9,131 bases of DNA from CAYSYY01 sp964576115 [NCBI: uncultured Gemmatimonadota bacterium] (GCA_964576115.1 CAZNUA010000088.1:1-9131), one strand, 5' to 3'; positions 1-8,100 are shown, counted from the stretch's first letter. Made by a program: numbers and translations. The notes: generated by a model from the letters alone, not told the origin.

Positions 1-474
1 GCCTGGAGCTGGATCCTGCTGGGCGAAAGCCTGGTCGGCACCCTGCGGATCGAAGCCCCCGCCTGGTGGCAGCGACGGCTGGTCGGGGCCACGGCGGCGG
101 TCCTGTTCCTGAACTCGCCCCGCGGGCGGGAGCTCGCTCCCGATCAGCTCACGGTTCTCGAGGCCTGGAGCCGGTTCTGGACGGGGTACGCCGAATCCGT
201 AGCGCTCGACCTGCGTACCTGCGGGGCGGGGCCGCCGGCGGGCAGCGGGCCCGAAAGCCTCGAAATCGACGCCCGTCTTTTCCTGCTCGGCCGGGAAATC
301 TGGCACGTGCAGGGGGTCGATGCGTTCGGTCTCTACCGCCGGGCCTGGCCGATCGGCAGCCGGTTCGCAACCGTGGCGGCGGCGCTCGATACGCTGACTG
401 CGGTGATGCCCGGGATCGCTGAGTCGGCAGAACGGCTCTGCGAGCCGCGACGCGAGGAACCGCCCCGGCCGTGA
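1..474 (+). CDS. C-terminal part of an unrecognised protein (5' end outside window)
   Basis: Frame 1 is open from the first base to the TGA at 472-474, giving 157 residues with no start in view, so the gene begins upstream of the window. I do not recognise the family. The visible part starts with a hydrophobic, Trp-rich stretch (AWSWILLGESLVGTL), then a Trp/Arg-rich segment and a second hydrophobic run (LVGATAAVLFLNS, about residues 27-39). The rest is a mostly helical-looking soluble region ending in a Glu/Arg/Pro tail. No catalytic motif is visible. Its stop codon overlaps the GTG start of dinB in GTGA (471-474), which suggests the two are co-transcribed and translationally coupled. The reading frame is supported by codon bias and by this overlap rather than by homology. 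Confidence 0.6.
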   Translation, partial: AWSWILLGESLVGTLRIEAPAWWQRRLVGATAAVLFLNSPRGRELAPDQLTVLEAWSRFWTGYAESVALDLRTCGAGPPAGSGPESLEIDARLFLLGREIWHVQGVDAFGLYRRAWPIGSRFATVAAALDTLTAVMPGIAESAERLCEPRREEPPRP

Positions 475-1673
475 AGGTCATCTTCCACGTCGATATGGAC
501 GCTTTTTATGTCTCGGTCGAGCGCCTGCGCCGGCCCGAGCTGATCGGCGTGCCGGTCGTCATCGGCGGGGCGCCCGGGAGCCGCGGAGTGGTGGCGGCGG
601 CTTCGTATGAAGCCCGGCGATTCGGAGTTCATTCGGCTCAGCCGATGGCCCGTGCCCTCACGCTCTGCCCCGAAGCGGTCCGTATCGCTCCCGACATGAC
701 CGCCTATCTGGAGAGCTCCCGGCAGGTCGACGCTCTGCTGGAACGTTTCACGCCGGTCCGGCAGAAGGTCTCGATCGATGAAGCCTTTCTGGATATGACC
801 GGCACCGAACGGTTGTGGGGACCGCCCGCCGAAGCCGCCGCCGCTCTGCAGGGCGCGATCCGCGACGAACTCGGGCTGCCCTGTTCGGTCGGCGCCGGGG
901 CCAACCGCCTCATCGCCAAGATCGCCTCGGGGCAGGCCAAACCGGCGGGGATCGTGATCGTCCCGCCGGGAACCGAACGGGCCTTTCTCGATCCCCTGCC
1001 GGTGGGGGTCATTCCTGGTGCCGGGCCGGTGGTGCAGGAACGGCTGGCCGACCTGGGGGTGCGTTCGATCGCCGAACTGCGCGCGGTTTCAGAACGGGTT
1101 CTGCGACGGATGTTCGGAGCCCACGGGTACGAACTGGCGGCCAGGGCGCGGGGTGAAGGGCCCGCTCTGCTCGGTACGCGCGAGGCGCCGAAATCGATCA
1201 GCCGCGAGACCACCTTCGCGGAGGATATCGACGATCCCGCGGCGCTGCGTACGGTCCTGACCCGTCTGCTCGGCCGGGCGGCGTCCGCCCTGCGGGCCGA
1301 GCATCTGGTCGCGGGAGGGGTGGCGGTCAAAGTGCGGTATGCCGATTTTGCCACACCTTCGAAGAGCGAGCAGCTGGCCGCGCCCACCGATCTGGATACC
1401 GAACTGCGGCCGGTGGCCCTCAGGCTCCTCGAAGCGCTGCTCGGGGCGCGGGCCGAACCGGTCCGGCTCCTCGGGGTGCGCCTCGAACGCCTGGTCGCCG
1501 AAGCCCAGATGGGGCTCTTTGCAGCAGGGCACGACCGCTGGGACCGGGCCATTGCAGGGCTGGACAGGGTGCGGGAACGTCACGGTCACCGCAGCCTGCG
1601 CTGGGGGCGCGAACTGACCGGGGGCGGCGAGCGGGCCGAGGGCGACGGTCTGGGTGAGGATCGCCCCCGCTGA
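471..1673 (+). CDS. dinB: DNA polymerase IV (Y-family translesion polymerase)
   Basis: A 400-residue Y-family error-prone polymerase that copies past damaged template bases in the cytoplasm. The metal-binding acidic residues are in place: D8 in HVDMDAF (residues 6-12), and D103 and E104 in SIDEAFLDMT (101-110), at the same numbers as in E. coli DinB. The steric-gate position (13) is Tyr, one of the two usual residues, which excludes ribonucleotides. The palm/fingers are followed by the thumb region with helix-hairpin-helix sequence (GVIPGAGPVVQERLADLGV, about 179-197). The little-finger domain covers about 240-345. QMGLF at 346-350 is a canonical-looking sliding-clamp (beta) binding motif, followed by an extra tail of about 50 residues that is Gly/Arg/Glu-rich at the end. 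Length is slightly above the 350-residue norm because of this tail. The GTG start at 471 is chosen because it begins exactly at MKVIFHVDMD, overlaps the upstream stop, and has GAGGAA at 454-459. I see no LexA-type operator; the promoter must lie upstream of the window. Confidence 0.96.
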   Translation: MKVIFHVDMDAFYVSVERLRRPELIGVPVVIGGAPGSRGVVAAASYEARRFGVHSAQPMARALTLCPEAVRIAPDMTAYLESSRQVDALLERFTPVRQKVSIDEAFLDMTGTERLWGPPAEAAAALQGAIRDELGLPCSVGAGANRLIAKIASGQAKPAGIVIVPPGTERAFLDPLPVGVIPGAGPVVQERLADLGVRSIAELRAVSERVLRRMFGAHGYELAARARGEGPALLGTREAPKSISRETTFAEDIDDPAALRTVLTRLLGRAASALRAEHLVAGGVAVKVRYADFATPSKSEQLAAPTDLDTELRPVALRLLEALLGARAEPVRLLGVRLERLVAEAQMGLFAAGHDRWDRAIAGLDRVRERHGHRSLRWGRELTGGGERAEGDGLGEDRPR

Positions 1674-1751
1674 GAGCGATCGCCGGTTACTCCGACAGGC
1701 CCCTATTTCACGCTGGTGCCGGGGCCCTTCATCAATCAGTATGGCCAGGAA

Positions 1752-1759
1752 AAGAAGGA
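1752..1759 (+). promoter_or_regulatory. Ribosome binding site for the transglutaminase-like gene
   Basis: AAGAAGGA ends 9 nt before the ATG at 1769 and supports that start. A second possibility is GGGAGG at 1776-1781, 5 nt before the in-frame ATG at 1787 (residue 7). The two starts differ by only six residues, and nothing in the protein decides between them. Confidence 0.55.
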
Positions 1760-1768
1760 TTCCGAACA

Positions 1769-3613
1769 ATGTATCGGGAGGCCGGGATGACGACAGACAG
1801 GTCACGGGAACTGGAGTGCAGGTCTTCGGCGATCACCCTGTCGGACATGGAGGTATTCATCTTCCCCGAACTGCTGTACGGCCTCGTGCTGGCCAACATC
1901 ATGTCCCCCCGGATCTGGGCCTGGCGCGACGATCCCTGGTTCGCCGGACTGGAGAAAATGAAGCCCTACCGCCGGATCACCCGTCTGAAGCAGTTCATCA
2001 TGGATCGTTACGTCTTCAACCTCGATCTCGAGACCTGGGGTCTGACGCGGACCGACCGCGAACTCGAACGCTTCCGCGACTTCGTCGGCGCCGAGGAACT
2101 GAGCCGTTCCAATGCGCTCTTCGGATACGAAGGGGATCGCTACTACTTCGATATCGACATCCGTACCCATTTCGGTCTGGACCGCTACGACTCCGATATC
2201 ATCCCCTACTGGAAAACCGAGACGGTCGAGGCCATGGATGCCTTCCGCCACAAACCCGAGTACGCCAACGGGGCGGGGGAGTGCGTCTCGCTGGCGGCCC
2301 TGTACGCCGCCGCGCTTTTCGTCGTGGTCGGTCTGCCCCTGCGCGATATCTACCTGATGGCCACGCCGCTGCATTCCCAGAACTTCATCGATCTCGATGA
2401 CGGCATTCTGACCAACAACCGGCGGCTGGTGACGAAGAAAATGTGGTTCAACGGTACCGCCCTATCGGCTCAGGCCCGCCGGACCCTGGAGAACGAGCGG
2501 GTCACCATCGTGGCCCATGAATCCGGCTGGATGCACACCCTCTACGACACCGCGACCATCGATCCCGAGGCCTACGCGCACTTATCCGGCCGGCTGCGCG
2601 AATACCTTGTCACCGACCCGTCGGCCGAGATCCTGGGGCACTTCCTGCGCCACGCCGTCGAGGTGCAGCGTTGCTTTCAGCTGCGCTGGCACCGACACGG
2701 AGCGGACTGCTATCTGCCGGCCGAGCGGGCTTTTGCCTGGGAGCCGGAAACGCCCTACCTGCTGACCGATTCGACCCGATCGAGACTGCTCGGGGAGATC
2801 GATGCCGAGGAGTTCGTGCCCACTGCGCTCCCCAGGCGGATCATTCTGGACGATCTGGAGCAGGCCCTGCGGGCCGAGCCGGTGGACATCACCGACGACG
2901 ACGATATCGCCCGCCTGAAGACGCGCTTCGGGCACGACTGCCTCGAGGCCGAGATGGCGCTGGACAGTTTCATCGCTTTCTGCCGTACCGAGCCGCGCCT
3001 GCCCGATCCGGGTGAAAAGACCTTTGCGGGCACCGACGCCCCGCTCGGAATCACGACCGACATGACCCGCGAAGAGATCATCGACCATCTCGACGCTCTG
3101 CGCCCACGGAATGCGACCGCCGACATGGCCTTTTACGCCTGGCGCGACCTGCGCCGGACCGAAACCGAGCCGTTCCTGCTGGCGGCGGTCGAGCGCAGTC
3201 CGGTGAGCAGCGCGGCGACGCGGACGATGACCGACGCCGAGGTCATCGGGGCGGTGAGCTCCCTGGACGGGGAATCCATCTATGACGGACCCGGTCGGCT
3301 GGCCCAGCCCGATGAAGTCTGGAACTTCGGTCGGGGCGATGGAGTCGAGAAAGCCCTGCTCCTGGCCGGTCTCTTCTGCAACCGCTACCCCGAGAAAGAC
3401 ATTGAGATCGCCGTCGGGCCCCGCTCGGCGGTCCTCGAGACTCCCGTCGGCAGGATCGAGTTTGCTTCGGTCAAGGACCTGCCCGAACAGACCTGGCGCC
3501 TGCCCCTGCGCGGATCGGCTCAGAGCGGTCCGGGGACTGCGGATCCCGGCTCCAACGAGGTGGATCGAAACGCCGGCCCGGCGACCGGGGGACCAGGGGA
3601 GAACGAATCGTGA
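1769..3613 (+). CDS. Transglutaminase-like (papain-fold) domain protein, function unknown
   Basis: A 614-residue soluble protein with no signal peptide or membrane helix. Its best-supported part is residues 168-230. NGAGECVSLAALYAAALFVV (167-186) resembles the helix that carries the catalytic Cys of transglutaminase-like enzymes (C172). Thirty residues later comes PLHSQNFIDLDDG (200-212), with H202 and candidate third residues D208, D210 or D211, then a conserved-looking block TNNRRLVTKKMWFNGT (215-230). This order and spacing fits a Cys-His-Asp papain-like fold. A later segment, NFGRGDGVEKALLLAGLF (519-536), again looks like a transglutaminase Cys helix, but with Gly-Val where Cys is expected, followed by beta-like sequence to about residue 580. 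Residues 581-614 are a Gly/Pro/Ser-rich tail, probably disordered. The reaction and substrate are unknown; proteolysis, amidase activity or protein crosslinking are all possible for this fold. Its stop overlaps the rlmH start (GTGA, 3610-3613), so the two are probably one operon. Family assignment is motif-based only. Confidence 0.75.
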   Translation: MYREAGMTTDRSRELECRSSAITLSDMEVFIFPELLYGLVLANIMSPRIWAWRDDPWFAGLEKMKPYRRITRLKQFIMDRYVFNLDLETWGLTRTDRELERFRDFVGAEELSRSNALFGYEGDRYYFDIDIRTHFGLDRYDSDIIPYWKTETVEAMDAFRHKPEYANGAGECVSLAALYAAALFVVVGLPLRDIYLMATPLHSQNFIDLDDGILTNNRRLVTKKMWFNGTALSAQARRTLENERVTIVAHESGWMHTLYDTATIDPEAYAHLSGRLREYLVTDPSAEILGHFLRHAVEVQRCFQLRWHRHGADCYLPAERAFAWEPETPYLLTDSTRSRLLGEIDAEEFVPTALPRRIILDDLEQALRAEPVDITDDDDIARLKTRFGHDCLEAEMALDSFIAFCRTEPRLPDPGEKTFAGTDAPLGITTDMTREEIIDHLDALRPRNATADMAFYAWRDLRRTETEPFLLAAVERSPVSSAATRTMTDAEVIGAVSSLDGESIYDGPGRLAQPDEVWNFGRGDGVEKALLLAGLFCNRYPEKDIEIAVGPRSAVLETPVGRIEFASVKDLPEQTWRLPLRGSAQSGPGTADPGSNEVDRNAGPATGGPGENES

Positions 3614-4074
3614 AACTCGTCGTGCTGGCGGTTGGGCGCCTGAAAGAGCGGGCCTGGACCGAGCGGGCCGACGAATACATGAAGCGGGCCGGGCGCTTTG
3701 CGCCCTGCGAGATGAAGGAAGTCAAAGCCGGGGCGGGTGGTGACGGAACCGCGGTGCTCGCCGAGGCCGAACGCCTGCTGGCCGCCGTCGAAGAGCGCGA
3801 TACGGTGGTGGTCTGCGAGGAAGGGGGACGCCAGCTCTCGACTGCGGAACTGGCCGATTGGATCGGCGGCCGGTTCGCGGCCGGAGGTGCGGGCCGGCTC
3901 GTCTTCGTGGTCGGTGGAGCCGACGGAATCTCGCCGGCCGTCATCCGGCGGGCCGATCTGCGGCTCGGTCTCTCCCGCCTGACCCTGCCGCACGAACTGG
4001 CCCGGGTCGTGCTGCTCGAACAGCTCTACCGGGTGCTGACCCTCAACGCCGGACACCCCTATCACCGCGAATAA
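3610..4074 (+). CDS. rlmH: 23S rRNA (pseudouridine1915-N3)-methyltransferase RlmH
   Basis: A 154-residue SPOUT-class methyltransferase, close to the usual 155-160 residues. RlmH uses S-adenosylmethionine to methylate N3 of pseudouridine 1915 in helix 69 of 23S rRNA, acting on the assembled 70S ribosome as a homodimer. Family signatures seen: start MKLVVLAVGRLKE; the trefoil-knot SAM-binding segment LVFVVGGADGIS (about 97-108), where many homologues have GGPEG or GGADG; LTLPHELARVVLLEQLYRV (about 124-142); and the invariant C-terminus HPYHRE (149-154). The GTG start at 3610 is fixed by the homologous N-terminus, by AGGGGA at 3595-3600 (9 nt spacing), and by the GTGA overlap with the preceding gene, implying coupled translation. 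It is the last gene of the + strand block and faces yceI convergently. Confidence 0.97.
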   Translation: MKLVVLAVGRLKERAWTERADEYMKRAGRFAPCEMKEVKAGAGGDGTAVLAEAERLLAAVEERDTVVVCEEGGRQLSTAELADWIGGRFAAGGAGRLVFVVGGADGISPAVIRRADLRLGLSRLTLPHELARVVLLEQLYRVLTLNAGHPYHRE

Positions 4075-4101
4075 CGGCGCCCTGTCACAGCTGCGGATAA
4101 C

Positions 4102-4140
4102 GAAAGAGGCCGGAGAGACTTGCGTCCCCCGGCCCCTTTC
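4102..4140. terminator. Possible bidirectional terminator hairpin between convergent genes
   Basis: GAAAGAGGCCGG (4102-4113) pairs with CCGGCCCCTTTC (4129-4140) over 12 bp with one A-C mismatch. Inside it GAC/GTC (4117-4119 and 4124-4126) can close a 4-nt loop, TTGC on the + strand and GCAA (GNRA type) on the - strand. It lies 28 bp past the rlmH stop and about 80 bp past the yceI stop, where a shared terminator is expected. There is no long U-tract on either side (only TTTC), so efficiency is uncertain. The rest of the 145-bp gap between the two genes holds nothing else that I recognise. Confidence 0.45.
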
Positions 4141-4219
4141 AGGCCGCGCGCTTCCCCTCCCGGATCACAAGCTCCTCACACTGCGCCCAGCCCCTTTCCT
4201 GTGCGGCCTCGCCGGAGGC

Positions 4220-4894
4220 TCACGCTCCGGGTCGGGTCAGGATTTCCAGGTTGATCTCCACCTCGACCATGTCGCTGACCACCAGGCCGCCGCTATCCAG
4301 CGTCCGGCTCCAGCTGACCCCGAAGTCCTGGCGGTCGAGACGGACACGGGCCTCGACCCCGTAGCGGGTTTCGCCGCGCATACCGGTTACCGGGCCGGTC
4401 AGCTCGAAGGGCAGCTCGATCTCACGGGTCACGTCGCGCATGGTCAGATCGCCGATCGCGACCAGGCGGCCCTCGCGGTTTTCGATCGTGCGGCTCGTGA
4501 AGGTCATAGACGGCCAGGATTCGACGTCGAAAAAGTCGGCACTGCGCAGATGCTCGTCCCGGGCCTCGTTGTCGGTATTGATACTGGCGACGTCGATGGT
4601 GGCCGTAATCGAAGAGGCGGCCAGATCGTCGGGATCGTAGCGGACCGTTCCGTCGAAGCTCGTGAAGCGACCCTGCACGGTGGCCACGACCATGTGCTTG
4701 ACTTTGAAGGTCACCGTACTGTGCGCGGCGTCGATCCCGTAGCTGGTCAGGGCCGGCACGGCGGCAGGTGAGATGGTCGATCGGGTCTCCCTCTCACTGC
4801 CTTCGTCGGCGGCTGTGCCCAGGGCGACGGCGGCCAGCAGCAGGGCCGTGAGAGGCAGGGCGGTCACGGGAACACGTCTCTTCCGTCCGGTCAT
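4220..4894 (-). CDS. YceI-family exported lipid-binding-like protein
   Basis: A 224-residue protein. Residues 1 to about 29 are a signal peptide: positive MTGRKRR, hydrophobic core TALPLTALLLAAVALG, and a small-residue region. The mature part is a YceI domain, an extended lipocalin-like beta-barrel which in studied homologues binds polyisoprenoid chains. Family motifs in order: YGIDAAHSTVTFKVKHM (52-68) with VQGRFTSFDGTV (73-84); INTDNEARDEHLRSADFFDV (105-124) and PSMTFTS (128-134); GDLTMRDVTREIELPFEL (148-165); FGVSWSRTLDSGGLVVSDMVEVEI (191-214). The periplasm is the likely location. The frame stays open to an ATG at 4978, but that ATG sits almost at the predicted transcript start. The ATG at 4894 has GAGGAG 8 nt upstream and begins the signal peptide, so I chose it. 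It is monocistronic, with its own promoter about 100 bp upstream. Exact ligand and role are not visible. Confidence 0.93.
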   Translation of the reverse strand: MTGRKRRVPVTALPLTALLLAAVALGTAADEGSERETRSTISPAAVPALTSYGIDAAHSTVTFKVKHMVVATVQGRFTSFDGTVRYDPDDLAASSITATIDVASINTDNEARDEHLRSADFFDVESWPSMTFTSRTIENREGRLVAIGDLTMRDVTREIELPFELTGPVTGMRGETRYGVEARVRLDRQDFGVSWSRTLDSGGLVVSDMVEVEINLEILTRPGA

Positions 4895-4902
4895 CGTTGT
4901 TA

Positions 4903-4908
4903 CTCCTC
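4903..4908 (-). promoter_or_regulatory. Ribosome binding site that decides the yceI start
   Basis: On the - strand GAGGAG lies 8 nt before the ATG at 4892-4894. This favours the 224-residue protein over the 252-residue reading that would begin at 4978. Confidence 0.8.
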
Positions 4909-4988
4909 GTCTGCCGTTCTCGGCCCTCGGCCGGCTCGTTTCAGGAATCGGTGCCGGTGACTTTCCCGGGGGCATCATTGTATGTACT

Positions 4989-5018
4989 ATAATATAATGA
5001 GGAGTCCTAATCTGTCAA
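4989..5018 (-). promoter_or_regulatory. Sigma70-type promoter of the YceI-family gene
   Basis: Reading the - strand, a perfect -35 hexamer TTGACA lies at 5013-5018. It is followed by an AT-rich island with two overlapping -10 candidates: TATATT at 4991-4996 (16-nt spacer) or TATTAT at 4989-4994 (18-nt spacer), each five of six to consensus. Transcription would start near 4982-4984, leaving a leader of about 90 nt before the ATG at 4894. The AT-rich patch stands out sharply in this GC-rich window. Confidence 0.75.
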
Positions 5019-5035
5019 CATGTCAGTTACAGATT
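5009..5035. promoter_or_regulatory. Interrupted palindrome over the -35 box, candidate operator
   Basis: AATCTGT (5009-5015) and ACAGATT (5029-5035) are perfect inverted 7-bp arms around 13 bp. On the - strand the interior also contains TGACA, TGT, TGACA as a short direct repeat, the second TGACA being part of the -35 hexamer. A protein bound here would cover the promoter, so repression of the YceI-family gene is the simplest reading. The arm spacing (CTGT, 13 nt, ACAG) does not match the E. coli LexA box, which has 8 nt. The regulator is unknown. Confidence 0.5.
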
Positions 5036-5116
5036 CGCCGGGGACACGCTACGCCGGGGACACACGAATCCGTGGGACACGCTGCGCCGGGGACAATCGA
5101 CGCCCGGGGAGAAATC
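5036..5116. repeat. Imperfect tandem array, about five 16-17-bp units
   Basis: Unit starts at 5036, 5052, 5069, 5085 and 5101. The first unit is CGCCGGGGACACGCTA. The core CGCCGGGGACA is exact in units 1, 2 and 4; unit 3 (TCCGTGGGACACGCTG) and unit 5 (CGCCCGGGGAGAAATC) are degenerate. Seen differently, two 23-bp segments, 5041-5063 and 5074-5096, match at 21 positions. CACG at 5063-5066 and CGTG at 5071-5074 can form a small hairpin with loop AATC. The array lies immediately upstream of the operator and -35 box of the YceI-family gene. It resembles the short GGGGACA-rich palindromic repeats seen scattered in some bacterial genomes, but I cannot tell whether it is regulatory or a dispersed element. 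Confidence 0.65.
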
Positions 5117-5125
5117 CGCCGTCTG

Positions 5126-5158
5126 AAAAAAAACGCCCCTCCCGGGCGGGAGGGGCGT
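5126..5158 (-). terminator. Intrinsic terminator of the tricorn-like peptidase gene
   Basis: On the - strand a perfect 12-bp GC-rich stem (ACGCCCCTCCCG, 5147-5158, against CGGGAGGGGCGT, 5133-5144) with a very tight loop is followed by a run of eight T (5126-5133, the last base shared with the stem). It starts 24 bp after the peptidase stop codon. This is a textbook rho-independent terminator, and it isolates the peptidase transcript from the yceI promoter downstream. Confidence 0.92.
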
Positions 5159-5182
5159 CAGTGGGTGTCGATGTAAAGGTTG

Positions 5183-8100
5183 CTACCTCTTGATCGGCGG
5201 TCGGGGCCGGGCGGGCAGGGAGCGCGGATCGGCGGCGATCATCCGCAGCACTTCCTCGATACCCCGCTCGAGCTGGGGATCGCGCCCGGCCAGGATCGAT
5301 GCGGGATCATTCTCCACCTCGATGTCGGGCACCACCCCGGTTCCTTCGACCACGTAGTTGCCTGCGGCATCGGCGAACCCGAACTGCGGCACGTTCACCG
5401 AACCGCCGTCGATGAGGGGACCGGTGCCGGTGTACCCGACCACCCCGCCCCACGAACGCTTGCCGATGAGCGGACCCAGGCCGGCCTCGCGGAAGGCGAA
5501 GGGGAAGATATCGCCGTCCGAGGCCGAGGTCTCGTTCAACAGGCAGACCATGTGACCGATGTAGACCGTGCGGGGGTAAGTCTGCACGATCTCCGAGCCC
5601 CGTGCGAAACCGGTACTCAGCAAGGTGCGGGCCAGGCGGTTGATCAGCATGGCGCTGACATTGCCGCCGCCGTTGCCGCGCACGTCGATGATGAAGCCCT
5701 CGGTCCGGACCTGGCCGTAGAACCACTTGACGAATTCCCGAATGCCGTTGGCGCCCATATCGGGAATGTGCATGTAGCCGACCCGGCCGTCGGTCATCTC
5801 GGCCACCATCTCGCGCCGTTCTTCGACCCACTCGTAGTACTTCAGGTTGGTCTCGTCGGTGATCGGCTCGAACGTGACCTCGCGGGCCCCCTCGAGCAAA
5901 GGCCGGTCGTTGAGGGTGAAGGTCACCGCACTCCCGTTCTGAAAGCGCAGCCGGGCGTAGATGTTCTCCTCCGCCGTCAGCTCGATGCCGTTGATCGCCA
6001 GGATGTAATCCCCGGCCGAAGCCTCGATTCCCACTTCGGTCAGAGGGGAGCGGTAGATGGCTTCGGCGTTGTCGCCGCGCCAGATCTGTGCGATCCGGTA
6101 GCGGCCGGCCCGCTCGTCGACCTCATACAGGGCTCCAGCCAGAGCCACCGGGGCCCGGGCGGGGATCTCGTAGTCACCGCCGGCGATGTAGCAATGCCCG
6201 GCGTTGAGTTCGGCGATCATCTCGCCCATGACGTAGTTCAGGTCGCTGCGGTGGGCGACATGGGGCAGCAGAGCGGCGTACTGGCGGCGAAGGGCCTCCC
6301 AGTCGTAACCGTGCATGTTCTCCACATAGAAGTAGTCACGGAAGCGGCGCCAGACCTCGTTGAAGATCTGCTCCCACTCCTCGGCCGGAACCCGGTCGAG
6401 GCGCAGGCCCCGCAGGCTGATTGCGGTCGCCCCGGCGAAGGCGCCCGGGCGCAGGTCGGCGATTTTCCACTGCCCGCCGTGGGGCAGGAGCAGCTTGGAG
6501 CCGTCGGGGCTCACCGCTCCGCCGCCGACCCCGGCGGCATAGGTCTGTTCGCTCCGGTCGGCGAGGCTGAAGACCTTCAGTTCCGGTACGACGCCGGCTC
6601 CCCGTCCGTAGTAGAAAGGGGCTCCGGTGGCGTACCAGAGGTGGCCTTTCGTGGCAAAGAGACCGCCGTAGTTCTCGGCTCCAACCGGGATGCGCACCAC
6701 CCGGCCAGCCAGCCCCTCCAGCTCGATGGCAAGGGCATCGTCGGCACTCTCATCGGCCGCTCCCTGACCGGCTGCTCCCGCGTGCCCGCCTTCACCGCCT
6801 CCTTCGGCTTCCTCCTCAGCGGTCACGGCTACCTCGTCGGAGCGGGGGGCGAAGGGGTGGGGGACATCGGAGCGCAGGGCCAGGGCGTAGATCAGGGTCT
6901 CCCTGTCGACCACGTAGTTCCATTCAAAGGAACCGATCATGGGCGCGGTCTCGCGGTCCGAGAGATAGTAGAGGTAGTTCCCCTCCGGATCCCAGGCCGG
7001 GTTGAACTCGTTGAAGTGTCCGCTCGTGACCCGGTGCATCTCGTTCCCGGCCGCGTTCCAGAGCCAGATCGAACCGAAACCGCTCTCCTCGGGCAGGCTC
7101 ATGGCCAGCCAGCCGCCGTTGGGCGACCAGGCGAAGTCGCCGAACCCACCACCGCGGTTCTTCACCACCGGGCGGGTGCGGCCGCTCGAGACCGTGACCA
7201 CCGACAGCTGACCTTCCTTGTCGCAGAAGGCGATGCTTTCCGAATCGGGAGCCCAGCTCCAGGAGATGAGCCGGCCGCCGCGCCCACGCAGGCTGGTCAG
7301 CTGCTGCGGCTCGCCCGAACCGTCGCCGGGTATGAGCCAGATTTCCTCCTCGCCGGTGGCGTCGCTGACATAACCGACCCAGCGGCCGTCGGGAGACCAC
7401 GAGGCGGCCCGGTCGTGGACGCCGGAGGAACGGGTCAGGTTGCGGGTCGGGCCGTGCTCGGCCGGAACGGTGAAGATGTCGCCCCGGGCCGTGAAGAGGG
7501 CCCGCTTGCCCTCGGGGCCGAGGTCGAAGTCCTCGATATTGCCGGCTACCGGGATGCTGGACGGTCGCGCCGCCACGCCGTCGTCGGGTACCACGATGTC
7601 GATTCCCATCGAACGGCCCGAGGACAGATCGAGTACCTGCAGGCTGCCCCCCAGCTCGTAGACGATCCGGTCCCGGCCGTCATCGCCGGGCCAGCGCACA
7701 TCCCAGTTCCGGCTGCGGGTGACCTGTTCCAGCCCCGAGGTGGCCGGGTCGAAAGCGTAGACGTTCAGGGTGCCGTCACGGTCGCTGGTGAAGTAGATCT
7801 TCTCCCCGACCCACATCGGATCGCGGTCCGAGCGGGCGTGGTCGGTGAAGTTGCGGGCCGTTCCCGATGCGATATCGAAGATCCACAGATCCTGCGCCCA
7901 GCCGCCCTCGTAGCGTTTCCAGGCGCGGAAATCGCGGAAGAGGGGGCTGTAGACGACCTGCCTGCCGTCGGGGGAAAGATCTCCGGCTCCGGAAACCGGC
8001 ATCGGCAGGGCGGTCGGAAAACCGCCCTCGTACGGCACGGTGAAGAGCCGGCTCTCGCCGAGGTCGTACCCCTCACGCAGGGAGCGGAAGAGCACCGCCT

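Noticed and set aside
1698-1726. GGCCCC/GGGGCC inverted repeat in the 95-bp gap between dinB and the transglutaminase-like gene, as a terminator
   Set aside because: Only six base pairs around a 17-nt loop and no T-run; such repeats are common by chance at this GC content. Whether the two genes share a transcript stays open.
1089-1805. 238-residue - strand open frame across the 3' half of dinB
   Set aside because: It is antisense to a certain gene, has no recognisable motif or ribosome site, and reflects GC-driven lack of stops.
4212-4230. CCGGAG/CTCCGG hairpin over the yceI stop codon as a terminator
   Set aside because: Six-base-pair stem with no T-tract and overlapping the coding end; the larger hairpin at 4102-4140 is the better candidate.
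4895-4978. N-terminal extension of the YceI-family protein to the ATG at 4978
   Set aside because: It would place the start within a few bases of the predicted transcript start and put a Pro/Arg-rich segment ahead of the signal peptide; the ATG at 4894 has a good ribosome site.
4978-5000. TATAAT-like sequence on the + strand (4988-4993) as a + strand promoter
   Set aside because: No acceptable -35 lies 16-18 bp upstream (CCCGGG there), and no + strand gene follows. The AT-rich patch is explained by the - strand promoter with a perfect TTGACA.
5009-5035. SOS (LexA) box upstream of the YceI-family gene
   Set aside because: CTGT and ACAG are 13 nt apart, not the 8 nt of the E. coli box, and dinB here shows no matching element in view.
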